From Robiginitomaculum sp. (GTDB lineage Bacteria; Pseudomonadota; Alphaproteobacteria; Caulobacterales; Maricaulaceae), in the NCBI GenBank assembly GCA_002733805.1, contig NVXG01000039.1:1-53280 (forward strand): DNA of 53,280 nt. Direction: 5' to 3'. Below, piece after piece: positions 43,903 to 52,290 of this stretch. The position numbers and the translations under genes were made by a program. Within the stretch, counting starts at the first letter, position 1, and the number at the start of each line of letters is the position of its first letter. Below the pieces are notes generated by a model. The model was not told the origin of the DNA, ran no database searches, and worked only from the letters and a program-made list of their open reading frames with translations.

Positions 43903-44799
43903 CTAGTTCAGTTTGTTCATTTCTTCAATTTCCCATTCTTTGTAGGTTTTTTTTGAACCTCTAACTTTCCAGTTGGTTGGGCCATTGGATGACCGCCCTT
44001 GAATAACTGCTGCAGCCGCGCTTGGGCTATTAAATGCATAATTCTCTGTAAAACGGCGAGCTTCACCTTCCTGTACTAATATTTTTTGCCTAATTAGCTG
44101 TTCACAAAGCTTGCTGTAACTAGAAGTTATTGAGGCCTGCCCAACCCACTTGCCTCGAGCGATCGAATCTTTTTGCACAACGAACTCCCCATTGTCCAAT
44201 ACCGCCTTTGCATCAATGCCAAATTTAGCATGTATGATTTCAAATATTGGAACTTTTCGGTCTGGAACCATTTTTTCTGACGATACTGTTGGCCTAGCAT
44301 TTGAGAGCAGAAAATCAATCTGTAATGCCGGTAAAACCAGCAAAATGTGTTCCAGAAAAACCTCCATGCTGGCTGTAACCGATTCTGACAATGAGGGCCG
44401 AGATGGAGTGTTTCCATTCTCTAAATCCATTCTTCCAACACTTTTTGCGATCTCTACCATGCGGGATTCCAGGTATTTTACATGGGCTTTATTCAGATTA
44501 TTTGCCGCTGATGTGATTAAAACGACCGATGTCCACCAGTCCTTGTTTACATCATGGTTTTTAATCCGAGAACCAACATCTTCCGCCTCCCCAACATATG
44601 CCAGTGGACCTTGTTCATTCTCGCCAATCAGAAGGTAAATGCCGGTAAACTTGGTTTCTTTTCGTTGAAACGCTTCGACCAGTTGGGTTCTCGGAAACAT
44701 TAACACATGCCCGGTCCAGCCAAACACCTCTGCTGTTAGCATTTGATCTGGTTTTCCGTTTACAAAAAACAACTCAAGCGAACGACCCTTTGTGTTCAT
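43903..44799 (-). CDS. GIY-YIG nuclease-fold protein with DUF4357
   Basis: 298 aa. GIY-YIG motif: FTGIYLLIGENE and AYVGEAEDVGSRIKNH (GIY 53-55, YVG 68-70, R78), with a candidate metal-binding E111 in YLESRMVEIAKS. The C-terminus is a DUF4357 module (FNSPSAAAAVIQGRSSNGPTNW in parts: SPSAAAAVIQGRSSNG). Such proteins often sit in restriction or mobile-defence contexts. DNA target unknown. Tail-to-tail with higA, 12 bases apart. Confidence 0.87.
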   Translation of the reverse strand: MNTKGRSLELFFVNGKPDQMLTAEVFGWTGHVLMFPRTQLVEAFQRKETKFTGIYLLIGENEQGPLAYVGEAEDVGSRIKNHDVNKDWWTSVVLITSAANNLNKAHVKYLESRMVEIAKSVGRMDLENGNTPSRPSLSESVTASMEVFLEHILLVLPALQIDFLLSNARPTVSSEKMVPDRKVPIFEIIHAKFGIDAKAVLDNGEFVVQKDSIARGKWVGQASITSSYSKLCEQLIRQKILVQEGEARRFTENYAFNSPSAAAAVIQGRSSNGPTNWKVRGSKKTYKEWEIEEMNKLN

Positions 44800-44955
44800 T
44801 TTCTCATCCCCATAATTTTACAAAGCAAGCTGTAGCAGATTTATACCCGTTTGGTCATACCCCGATTTATTCGGGGTATCCAGCTCACGTTCGTTGGTCA
44901 GCTGGATCACCCGGACAAGCCGTGTGATGACAAGCGGGCGGTGCAAAAGCCGCCG
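44800..44955. repeat. Cluster of short palindromic repeats ahead of groES
   Basis: ATACCCCGA-ttttat-like hairpin: arms ATACCCCGA (44857-44865) and TCGGGGTAT (44871-44879) around TTTAT. CAGCT/AGCTG arms follow, and the ATCACCCGGACAAGCCGTG string resembles dispersed alphaproteobacterial palindromic repeats. No gene is present. It may also end transcripts coming from either side. Confidence 0.6.
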
Positions 44956-44961
44956 CACCTT

Positions 44962-44990
44962 CTTGACTCACCCGTCCCTCGTCCCTATCT
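44962..44990 (+). promoter_or_regulatory. RpoH (heat-shock) promoter of groESL
   Basis: CTTG (44962-44965), 18 bases, then CCTATCT (44984-44990), matching the alphaproteobacterial sigma-32 pattern CTTG-N17/18-CYTAT. A housekeeping reading (TTGACT-N17-TATCTC) overlaps it. CIRCE lies just downstream. Confidence 0.65.
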
Positions 44991-45000
44991 CCCCCATGCG

Positions 45001-45027
45001 TTAGCAGTCCAAGGGGTTGAGTGCTAA
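45001..45027 (+). promoter_or_regulatory. CIRCE element (HrcA operator)
   Basis: TTAGCAGTC, nine bases, GAGTGCTAA: the CIRCE inverted repeat with a single mismatch (G for C at position 7 of the first arm). It lies 65 bases upstream of the groES start. HrcA repressor should bind here, relieved on heat shock. Confidence 0.92.
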
Positions 45028-45091
45028 AACTCAATACCGGATCGCTTGCAAATGTGTTTTGAACAACAACCCGAAGAAAGAGCGAACTGAT

Positions 45092-45379
45092 ATGAAATTT
45101 CGTCCCTTACATGACCGCGTGCTGGTTGCGCGTCTCGAAGAAGAAAGCAAAACCTCTGGTGGGATCATCATCCCCGACACAGCCAAGGAAAAACCCCAAG
45201 AAGGCAAAGTTGTTGCCGTGGGTTCTGGCACCAAAGACGAGAGCGGCAAAGTAATTCCGCTCGACGTCAAAGCTGGCGACCTCATCTTGTTCGGCAAATG
45301 GTCCGGTACCGAGGTCAAACTCGACGGCAAAGAGCTGATCATCATGAAAGAATCCGATATTATGGGCATTTTGGGCTAA
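45092..45379 (+). CDS. groES: Co-chaperonin GroES
   Basis: 95-aa lid of the GroEL folding chamber. [20 protein letters not shown], the mobile loop [17 protein letters not shown] and YG-less ending ESDIMGILG match GroES. ATG 45092 begins the family N-terminus; the longer frame upstream runs through CIRCE and is not coding. 50 bases before groEL in a classic heat-shock operon with RpoH-type promoter and CIRCE. Confidence 0.98.
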   Translation: MKFRPLHDRVLVARLEEESKTSGGIIIPDTAKEKPQEGKVVAVGSGTKDESGKVIPLDVKAGDLILFGKWSGTEVKLDGKELIIMKESDIMGILG

Positions 45380-45417
45380 AGCCCACACCCACAATTTCCA
45401 ACAATTATTCGAAATAG

Positions 45418-47085
<1,668 letters not shown>

Positions 47086-47126
47086 TCATGGCCGTTCCGG
47101 GCATCCGGTTCGTTGAGAATTTAGAA

Positions 47127-47157
47127 GGGCGGCCTCATGTGGGGTCGCCCTTTTTTT
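47127..47157 (+). terminator. Intrinsic terminator of groESL
   Basis: GGGCGGCCTC (47127-47136) pairs with GGGGTCGCCC (47141-47150) over ten positions, two of them G-U, around the loop ATGT. Seven T residues follow. Confidence 0.95.
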
Positions 47158-47281
47158 GTTTAGCGGAAGAGTAAGGCAGCGCGATTGGTCTCGATTTGCA
47201 ATCGGCCTAGCTTACGCTACACTTGTGGGATGGAAGCTAAAAAATGATGATGAAAAAGTGAAAGCAGGTGGAACACCTCTA

Positions 47282-48436
47282 ATGATCAGGGGAGATACGT
47301 CCTCGCCTTTGGAGCAGATACATATCGGTGGAAAGAACCAGCCTTTCGATGAGCGATGGCTTCAAAAATTGATTTATTGCCATCCATCCTGCCTTCCAAT
47401 GGATCAAATCGAACCAGGCCTGCAAGACGTAATTTCGGTTTGCATGGAATTAAAACTGCCTTGCGGGTCTCTCGATAACCTGTTCATGACTCCAGATGGC
47501 GATATTATCATCGTCGAGGTCAAATTATGGCGCAACCCTGAAATGCGCCGTACCGTAATTGCCCAAGCACTTGATTATGCAACAGACCTATTTGGTATGG
47601 ATTATGAATCCTTGGAAAAAGCAGTATTAAAATCTGACTTTAATGGGCAGAAACCACCAACTCAACTTTATGACATGTTTGGCGATGCCGAAGTATTAGC
47701 TGAACACGATTTTGTGGACGCGGTAAACCGCAACCTGAAAAAAGGGCAAATTGTTGTTCTGGTGGTTGGGGATGGTACTAACACCAATTTAGAAAACTTG
47801 GTTGATGGACTGCAATCACATGCAGGATTTCATTTTACATTTGCACTGATTGAGCTTGAAGTATTTAGAGGTGAACAGGCAAATGATGAGTTTTTGATCA
47901 TACCGCGTACATTGGCTAAGACCTACCTCATAGAAAGAGCAATCATACAAATCGACGACCAAAGAAGCCAAGTAAGTGCCGCGCCCACCACATCTGGCGC
48001 CGTTGCAGCCAGCGCCCGCATCTCAATTACTTCACAGCAATTCTTTGATGATATGCAAGCGAGGCACCCTGAACTACCCAATAAACTCAAGGCATTTATG
48101 GACAAGCTTGAAACTCTAGGAATTTATATTGAATTCAAAAAATCACTCAATATAAAGTGGAACCCGCCCTCAGGAAAACCAATCAACTTTGGCTATGTTA
48201 ATCGCAACGGGCAGCTGTGGACAGATGCGGCGACTTGGTTTGTGTTGGAGAAAGGCCAAAAATATCTGGATCAACTTGCCAAAGCGTTTGATGGCGAAGT
48301 TATTATAAATGACAATGGAAATAGATATGTTGCGATCAACGGAAAAGCCCCGCGCGTTGAAACTATTATGGACAAATTTGATGATTGGTATGAAGTCATA
48401 AAGGCGTATCAGGAAACTTTCTACGACGACGATTAG
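47282..48436 (+). CDS. PD-(D/E)XK nuclease-like protein
   Basis: 384 aa from ATG 47282 (AGGTGG upstream; the longer frame runs into the groEL terminator). GSLDNLFMTPDGDIIIVEVK gives a D65...E79-V-K81 core, followed by LWRNPEMRRTVIAQALDYA, the pattern of NucS/DUF91-like PD-(D/E)XK folds. A C-terminal region (about 275-384) with FFDDMQARHPELPNKL and a VNRNGQLWTD sheet looks like a second domain, unrecognised. Likely DNA-acting, perhaps in defence or repair. Single gene. Confidence 0.7.
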   Translation: MIRGDTSSPLEQIHIGGKNQPFDERWLQKLIYCHPSCLPMDQIEPGLQDVISVCMELKLPCGSLDNLFMTPDGDIIIVEVKLWRNPEMRRTVIAQALDYATDLFGMDYESLEKAVLKSDFNGQKPPTQLYDMFGDAEVLAEHDFVDAVNRNLKKGQIVVLVVGDGTNTNLENLVDGLQSHAGFHFTFALIELEVFRGEQANDEFLIIPRTLAKTYLIERAIIQIDDQRSQVSAAPTTSGAVAASARISITSQQFFDDMQARHPELPNKLKAFMDKLETLGIYIEFKKSLNIKWNPPSGKPINFGYVNRNGQLWTDAATWFVLEKGQKYLDQLAKAFDGEVIINDNGNRYVAINGKAPRVETIMDKFDDWYEVIKAYQETFYDDD

Positions 48437-48445
48437 AACGCCGCT

Positions 48446-48580
48446 TTCCGATCCTTCGAGGCCGCTGCGCGGCACCTCAGGATGAGGGGATTGTTGTTGC
48501 CACAGCGTGGTGGTGTCTACCTTGTCCAACCTCACCCACCTCATGCTGAGGTGCGACCAGCGGGAGCCTCGAAGCATCGG
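48446..48580. repeat. 135-bp dispersed repeat, first copy
   Basis: Begins TTCCGATCCTTCGAGGCCGC and ends GGGAGCCTCGAAGCATCGG. The two ends are themselves complementary (CCTTCGAGGC with GCCTCGAAG; CACCTCAGGATGAGG with CCTCATGCTGAGGTG), so the element can fold on itself. A second copy in the same orientation lies at 49216-49349; the ends are near-identical and the middle (about 40 bases) differs. Confidence 0.88.
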
Positions 48581-48623
48581 CTACCGGGGCCAATTGACAG
48601 AATCTAAATGAACAGCCCTCTCC

Positions 48624-48914
48624 CTAAACACCAACCATCGGCTGAACCATCTCCCGCAAGTCAGCCAACCGGTCACGCTTGGCAATGCGTAGCTCGTAGT
48701 CCTTTTGCAGGTTGAGCCAAAAACCGTTGCTCATGCCAAAAAACAGGCTGAAGCGTAGCGCCATATCGGCTGATATGGCTCGCTTGCCATCAATGATTTT
48801 TTTGATGGCGGCGCGATCAACGCCGATGGCTTTGGCAAATGTGCCGGGCTTGATACCCAGATCATCCAGGAAATCTTCTTTGAGCATTACGTCGGGGTGT
48901 TCGATCTCAATCAT
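48624..48914 (-). CDS. Solo HigA-like antitoxin
   Basis: 96 aa from ATG 48914 (AAGGAA upstream). MIEIEHPDVMLKEDFLDDLG is the HigA N-terminus, the helix-turn-helix is KPGTFAKAIGVDRAAIKKII, then GKRAISADMALRFSLFFG and FWLNLQKDYELRIAK. No HigB toxin is found on either side within the window. It may be an orphan antitoxin able to counter other HigB toxins, or a leftover. It sits between the two copies of the 135-bp repeat. Confidence 0.88.
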   Translation of the reverse strand: MIEIEHPDVMLKEDFLDDLGIKPGTFAKAIGVDRAAIKKIIDGKRAISADMALRFSLFFGMSNGFWLNLQKDYELRIAKRDRLADLREMVQPMVGV

Positions 48915-48947
48915 GTCATCATTCCTTTCATCAGTATTTGCCCTGGA

Positions 48948-48966
48948 CCCCGGATCAGGTCCGGGG
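48948..48966. repeat. Short palindromic repeat CCCCGGA/TCCGGGG
   Basis: Perfect 7-bp arms with loop TCAGG. Resembles the GGACCCCGGATCAnGTCCGGGG repeat often dispersed in alphaproteobacteria. Located 33 bases ahead of the solo higA start. Confidence 0.8.
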
Positions 48967-49014
48967 ACCGAGTTTGTTGTTGGTAGCGAACATTGGAGCG
49001 CCGCCAACGGAACT

Positions 49015-49035
49015 CCTTCTCCCATTGGGAGAAGG
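49015..49035. repeat. Short palindromic repeat CCTTCTCCC/GGGAGAAGG
   Basis: Perfect 9-bp arms around ATT. A close relative (CCCTCTCCC/GGGAGAGGG) stands 75 bases further on. Confidence 0.8.
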
Positions 49036-49092
49036 CGGGGATGAGGGGTAAGAGTTAGAAGGTGATTGGGAATGCAGGTCAATCCTGCCCAT

Positions 49093-49136
49093 GGTTCCCC
49101 TCACCCCGACCCTCTCCCAATGGGAGAGGGGGAACC
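49093..49136. repeat. Nested palindromic repeat CCCTCTCCC/GGGAGAGGG
   Basis: Inner arms CCCTCTCCC (49110-49118) and GGGAGAGGG (49122-49130). Outer arms GGTTCCCC (49093-49100) and GGGGAACC (49129-49136) give alternative folding. The CCCTCACCCCGACCCTCTCCC type is widely dispersed. Confidence 0.8.
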
Positions 49137-49215
49137 TCTACTTGGGACTAAACGTGTTGATCAATCAGCGTCAATGTTTTGTTGTCTGTGGAGCAACTTA
49201 TATCTGTACGTCGCG

Positions 49216-49349
49216 TTCCGATCCTTCGAGGCCGCTTTGCGGCACCTCAGGATGAGGGAGCGGTTGTTGCAATAACCTTGGCCGCGCACCTGTGCCAACC
49301 CCACCCACCTCATGCTGAGGTGCGACCAGCGGGAGCCTCGAAGCATCGG
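49216..49349. repeat. 135-bp dispersed repeat, second copy
   Basis: Same orientation as 48446-48580: TTCCGATCCTTCGAGGCCGC to GGGAGCCTCGAAGCATCGG. Differences cluster in the central spacer. Confidence 0.88.
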
Positions 49350-49464
49350 CGAGCGGGCACCCGAACGAACACCACGCGATCAACTCCCCCTCACCGCTAC
49401 GTGAATAGGCAAATCTGTTGGGGCGTGCCAAGTTTCCTGTACCCCTTTTGGTTCAGGAAAATCC

Positions 49465-50226
49465 ATGCCCGTTACCCGTTTTGATTTCACCGCACCATCT
49501 GGCCACAAGCTGTCGGCCCGCTTGCATATGCCGGAGCAGACACCGGCCCATGCGGCGTTGTTTGCCCATTGCTTTACGTGCTCCAAGGATATTCTGGCGG
49601 CGCGGATCATTTCGCAAATTTTGTCTGAGCATGGGTTTGCGGTGTTGCGCTTTGACTTTACGGGCTTGGGCATGTCGGAAGGCGAGTTTTCTGATACCAA
49701 TTTCAGCTCGAACATTGAAGATCTGATTGCCGCCAATGATGCGTTGGCCGATCATTTTCGAAGCCCTGATTTGTTGATTGGCCATAGCCTTGGCGGGGCG
49801 GCAGTTTTAGCCGCAGCCGAGCAATTGCCCGATGTAACAGCCTTGGTCACCATTGGCGCGCCAGCCGACCCGGCCCATATCGAACATGCGCTGGGGGCTT
49901 CGGTGCGCCAAATCGAGCAGGATGGTGAGGCCGAGGTGTTACTGGCCGGGCGGCCGTTTCGGGTTCGCCAGCAATTTCTGGATGATATTCGCCATAGCTC
50001 GTTGAATGGTCACATTGCGCGCTTAAAAAAAGCCTTGCTGGTTTTGCATGCTCCGACCGACCACACCGTAGGCATTGAAAATGCCTCGCATATCTTTGGT
50101 GCGGCCAAGCACCCTAAAAGTTTTATCGCCCTGCACGGGGCAGATCATTTACTGAGCCACAAGGGTGACGCGCAATATGCCGGTCGGTTAATCGCCGCGT
50201 GGGCCGCTCATTATCTGCCCGAGTGA
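49465..50226 (+). CDS. Alpha/beta hydrolase (stand-alone form of the hydrolase/OsmC type)
   Basis: 253 aa. The nucleophile elbow is GHSLGG (S108), with APTDHTVG and HGADHLL as likely acid and base. HCFTCSKDILAARIIS, LRFDFTGLGMSEGEF and TNFSSNIEDL are signatures of the alpha/beta hydrolase half of bifunctional hydrolase-OsmC proteins, yet no OsmC domain follows: the protein ends at YLPE and recQ is convergent four bases later. Substrate unknown. CAGGAAAA precedes the ATG. Confidence 0.9.
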   Translation: MPVTRFDFTAPSGHKLSARLHMPEQTPAHAALFAHCFTCSKDILAARIISQILSEHGFAVLRFDFTGLGMSEGEFSDTNFSSNIEDLIAANDALADHFRSPDLLIGHSLGGAAVLAAAEQLPDVTALVTIGAPADPAHIEHALGASVRQIEQDGEAEVLLAGRPFRVRQQFLDDIRHSSLNGHIARLKKALLVLHAPTDHTVGIENASHIFGAAKHPKSFIALHGADHLLSHKGDAQYAGRLIAAWAAHYLPE

Positions 50227-50230
50227 TGGT

Positions 50231-52054
50231 TCATGAGAACCCGGCAATGACTGCCAAAAATGCCGCGCCATAGCGCTCACGCTTTTTCGCGCCAATGCCG
50301 CTGATCTCGTCCAACTGCTCTAACCGGGAGGGTTTTTGCGTGGCCAATTGGCGTAAGGTGGCATCATGAAAAATCACGTAAGGCGGCAAGCCTTGGGCTT
50401 TCGCCAACTCGGTTCGCTTGGCTTTGAGTGCCGACCATAGCTCTTCATCTTGCGGGGCGATCCCCTCTGGCGGTTTGGATTTGCTCTTGCGGGACTTCGG
50501 TGATTTTTTTGTCAATTTGCGTAAGTGTACGGTTTGTTCGGAACGCAAAACTGGTCGGGCTTTTTCGGTTAGGCACAGGGCGTTATAGCGCTCCGCATCA
50601 ATATGGATCAGCCCTTGCGCCACCAATTGCCGCAAGATGCTGCGCCACGCCACAGCACCCAAGTTTTCGCCCAAGCCAAATACTTTTAATTGGTCGTGAT
50701 TGTTGGCGGTAATGCGTGTCTCTTGTTTGCCGATCAGCACATGGGTGATGTACACCGCGCCAAAGCGTTGCCCGGTGCGAAAAATGGCCGACAGCGCCCA
50801 TTGCGCTTCCAACGTGGCATCCCAAGTTTGCGGCGGGTTCAAGCAATTATCACAATTGCCGCAAGGCTCCTCCAGCAGATCGCCAAAATACCCGAGCAAA
50901 GCCTGCCGACGGCACGTCACCATCTCGCACAGGTCGAGCAATTGTTCCAGCTTTTGGCGCTGCACCTGCTTTTGTGGCTCGCCAGCATCAGATTGCTCGA
51001 GCCACTGGCGTTGCAACACCACATCGCGCAAAGAGTAGTGCATCCACGCATTTGCTGGTGCGCCATCGCGCCCGGCCCGCCCGGTTTCCTGATAATAACT
51101 TTCCACTGATTTAGGTAGGTTCAAATGTGCCACAAAGCGCACATCTGGCTTGTCGACGCCCATCCCAAACGCAATGGTCGCCACCATAATCACCGCTTCT
51201 TCGCGTAAAAAACGCGCTTGATGATCGGCCCGAACTGCACTGTCCAAACCGGCATGATAGGCCAAGGCCGTCCGGCCTTTAGCAACTAACCAAGCAGCAG
51301 TTTCCTCGACCTTTTTGCGCGACAGGCAATAGATAATGCCGGCATCATTTGGGTGATGCTCAGTTAAAAACTGCCACAATTCATCGCGGCCATTTCCCTC
51401 ATCGGTAATGGCATAGCGGATATTGGGTCGGTCAAATCCAGAGATGAAATGCCGGGCATGTGTCAGGCCCAGCTCAAAGACGATTTCGTCACGGGTGCGA
51501 GCGTCGGCGGTTGCGGTTAAGGCCAAGCGGGGAACGCTCGAAAAACGCTGAGCCAGCACCGATAGTTGCTTGTATTCTTTTCGAAAATCATGGCCCCATT
51601 GCGACACACAATGGGCCTCGTCAATCGCGAACAAAGCCAGAGGTAACTGATCCAGCAAGTCGAGCATTTGCGGCATCAATAACCGCTCTGGTGAGATATA
51701 GAGCAAATCCAGTTGCCCGGCGATCAGGTCGGCCCGAACCTTGTCCTGCTCATTCGTGCTTTGCGTTGAATTTAAGAAGGCGGCCCGCACGCCCAATTGC
51801 CGCAGGGCGTTGACCTGATCCTGCATCAGGGCAATCAGCGGGGAAATCACTACGCCGACCCCGTCCATCACCAAAGCCGGGATTTGGTAGCACAAGGATT
51901 TGCCGCCGCCAGTTGGCATCAGCACCAATGCGTCACCGCCACCCAGCAAGGTTTCGATAATGTCGGATTGGTTGAACCGGAATTGTGAATAGCCAAATAC
52001 CTGACCCAGCACCTGCTCGGCTTGCTGCATTTTGGTTTGAATTTCCTGGTTCAT
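50231..52054 (-). CDS. recQ: ATP-dependent DNA helicase RecQ
   Basis: 607 aa, full length. Walker A is MPTGGGKSLCYQIPA (K52), the helicase box FAIDEAHCVSQWGHDFR (144-147 DEAH), then HAGLDSAVRADHQARFL and GRAGRDG. The zinc site is CEMVTCRRQ plus CGNCDNC (C-x16-C-x2-C-x2-C style), followed by the RQC winged helix and a C-terminal HRDC domain ending DEISGIGAKKRERYG. It unwinds 3' to 5' in recombination repair. Downstream of hisS and its terminator; ribosome site weak (GGGA). Confidence 0.97.
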   Translation of the reverse strand: MNQEIQTKMQQAEQVLGQVFGYSQFRFNQSDIIETLLGGGDALVLMPTGGGKSLCYQIPALVMDGVGVVISPLIALMQDQVNALRQLGVRAAFLNSTQSTNEQDKVRADLIAGQLDLLYISPERLLMPQMLDLLDQLPLALFAIDEAHCVSQWGHDFRKEYKQLSVLAQRFSSVPRLALTATADARTRDEIVFELGLTHARHFISGFDRPNIRYAITDEGNGRDELWQFLTEHHPNDAGIIYCLSRKKVEETAAWLVAKGRTALAYHAGLDSAVRADHQARFLREEAVIMVATIAFGMGVDKPDVRFVAHLNLPKSVESYYQETGRAGRDGAPANAWMHYSLRDVVLQRQWLEQSDAGEPQKQVQRQKLEQLLDLCEMVTCRRQALLGYFGDLLEEPCGNCDNCLNPPQTWDATLEAQWALSAIFRTGQRFGAVYITHVLIGKQETRITANNHDQLKVFGLGENLGAVAWRSILRQLVAQGLIHIDAERYNALCLTEKARPVLRSEQTVHLRKLTKKSPKSRKSKSKPPEGIAPQDEELWSALKAKRTELAKAQGLPPYVIFHDATLRQLATQKPSRLEQLDEISGIGAKKRERYGAAFLAVIAGFS

Positions 52055-52084
52055 AAGGTCCCATTTCTAGCCGCCTTGGCTTAC

Positions 52085-52117
52085 TCAAAAAAGAGGGCCA
52101 GCGACTAGCGCTGGCCC
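52085..52117 (-). terminator. Intrinsic terminator between hisS and recQ
   Basis: GGGCCAGCG (52095-52103) and CGCTGGCCC (52109-52117) form a perfect 9-bp stem with a five-base loop. On the minus strand it is followed by TCTTTTTT (52094-52087). It ends transcription from hisS or from a small RNA in the gap. Confidence 0.9.
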
Positions 52118-52188
52118 TTGTTCAAGGTCGGTCGATGAGGGACGTTTCCTCCCCGAAAACGCCAAACAAAACGGTCTCCCGCTTTACC
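52087..52188 (-). ncRNA. Candidate small RNA between hisS and recQ
   Basis: The 236-base gap between hisS and recQ is long and ends in a strong terminator over 170 bases past the hisS stop. TTGACT (52224-52219) and a weak AAGTAT (52201-52196), 17 bases apart, could start a transcript of about 100 nt that carries a GGGA/TCCC hairpin and the terminator. No match to a known RNA family; it may only be the hisS 3' tail. Confidence 0.25.
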
Positions 52189-52290
52189 TGCGCGCATACT
52201 TGTAGGCGAAGGGTCAAGAGTCAAGTTAACATTCACTCCGCCGGCATCAATATGATAATGTGATAAGAATTTTTATTTGAAACGTGCCAA

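Larger units (their letters stand above)
48915..49464. other. 550-base gene-free repeat region
   Basis: Holds several palindromes: CCCCGGA-TCAGG-TCCGGGG (48948-48966), CCTTCTCCC-att-GGGAGAAGG (49015-49035), CCCTCTCCC-aat-GGGAGAGGG (49110-49130) nested in GGTTCCCC/GGGGAACC (49093-49136), and the second 135-bp repeat. All resemble short repeats scattered in proteobacterial genomes. No gene found. Confidence 0.8.

Noticed and set aside
48446-49349. The paired long repeats considered as a CRISPR array
   Set aside because: Only two copies, 135 bases long, about 770 bases apart with a gene between; no cas genes.
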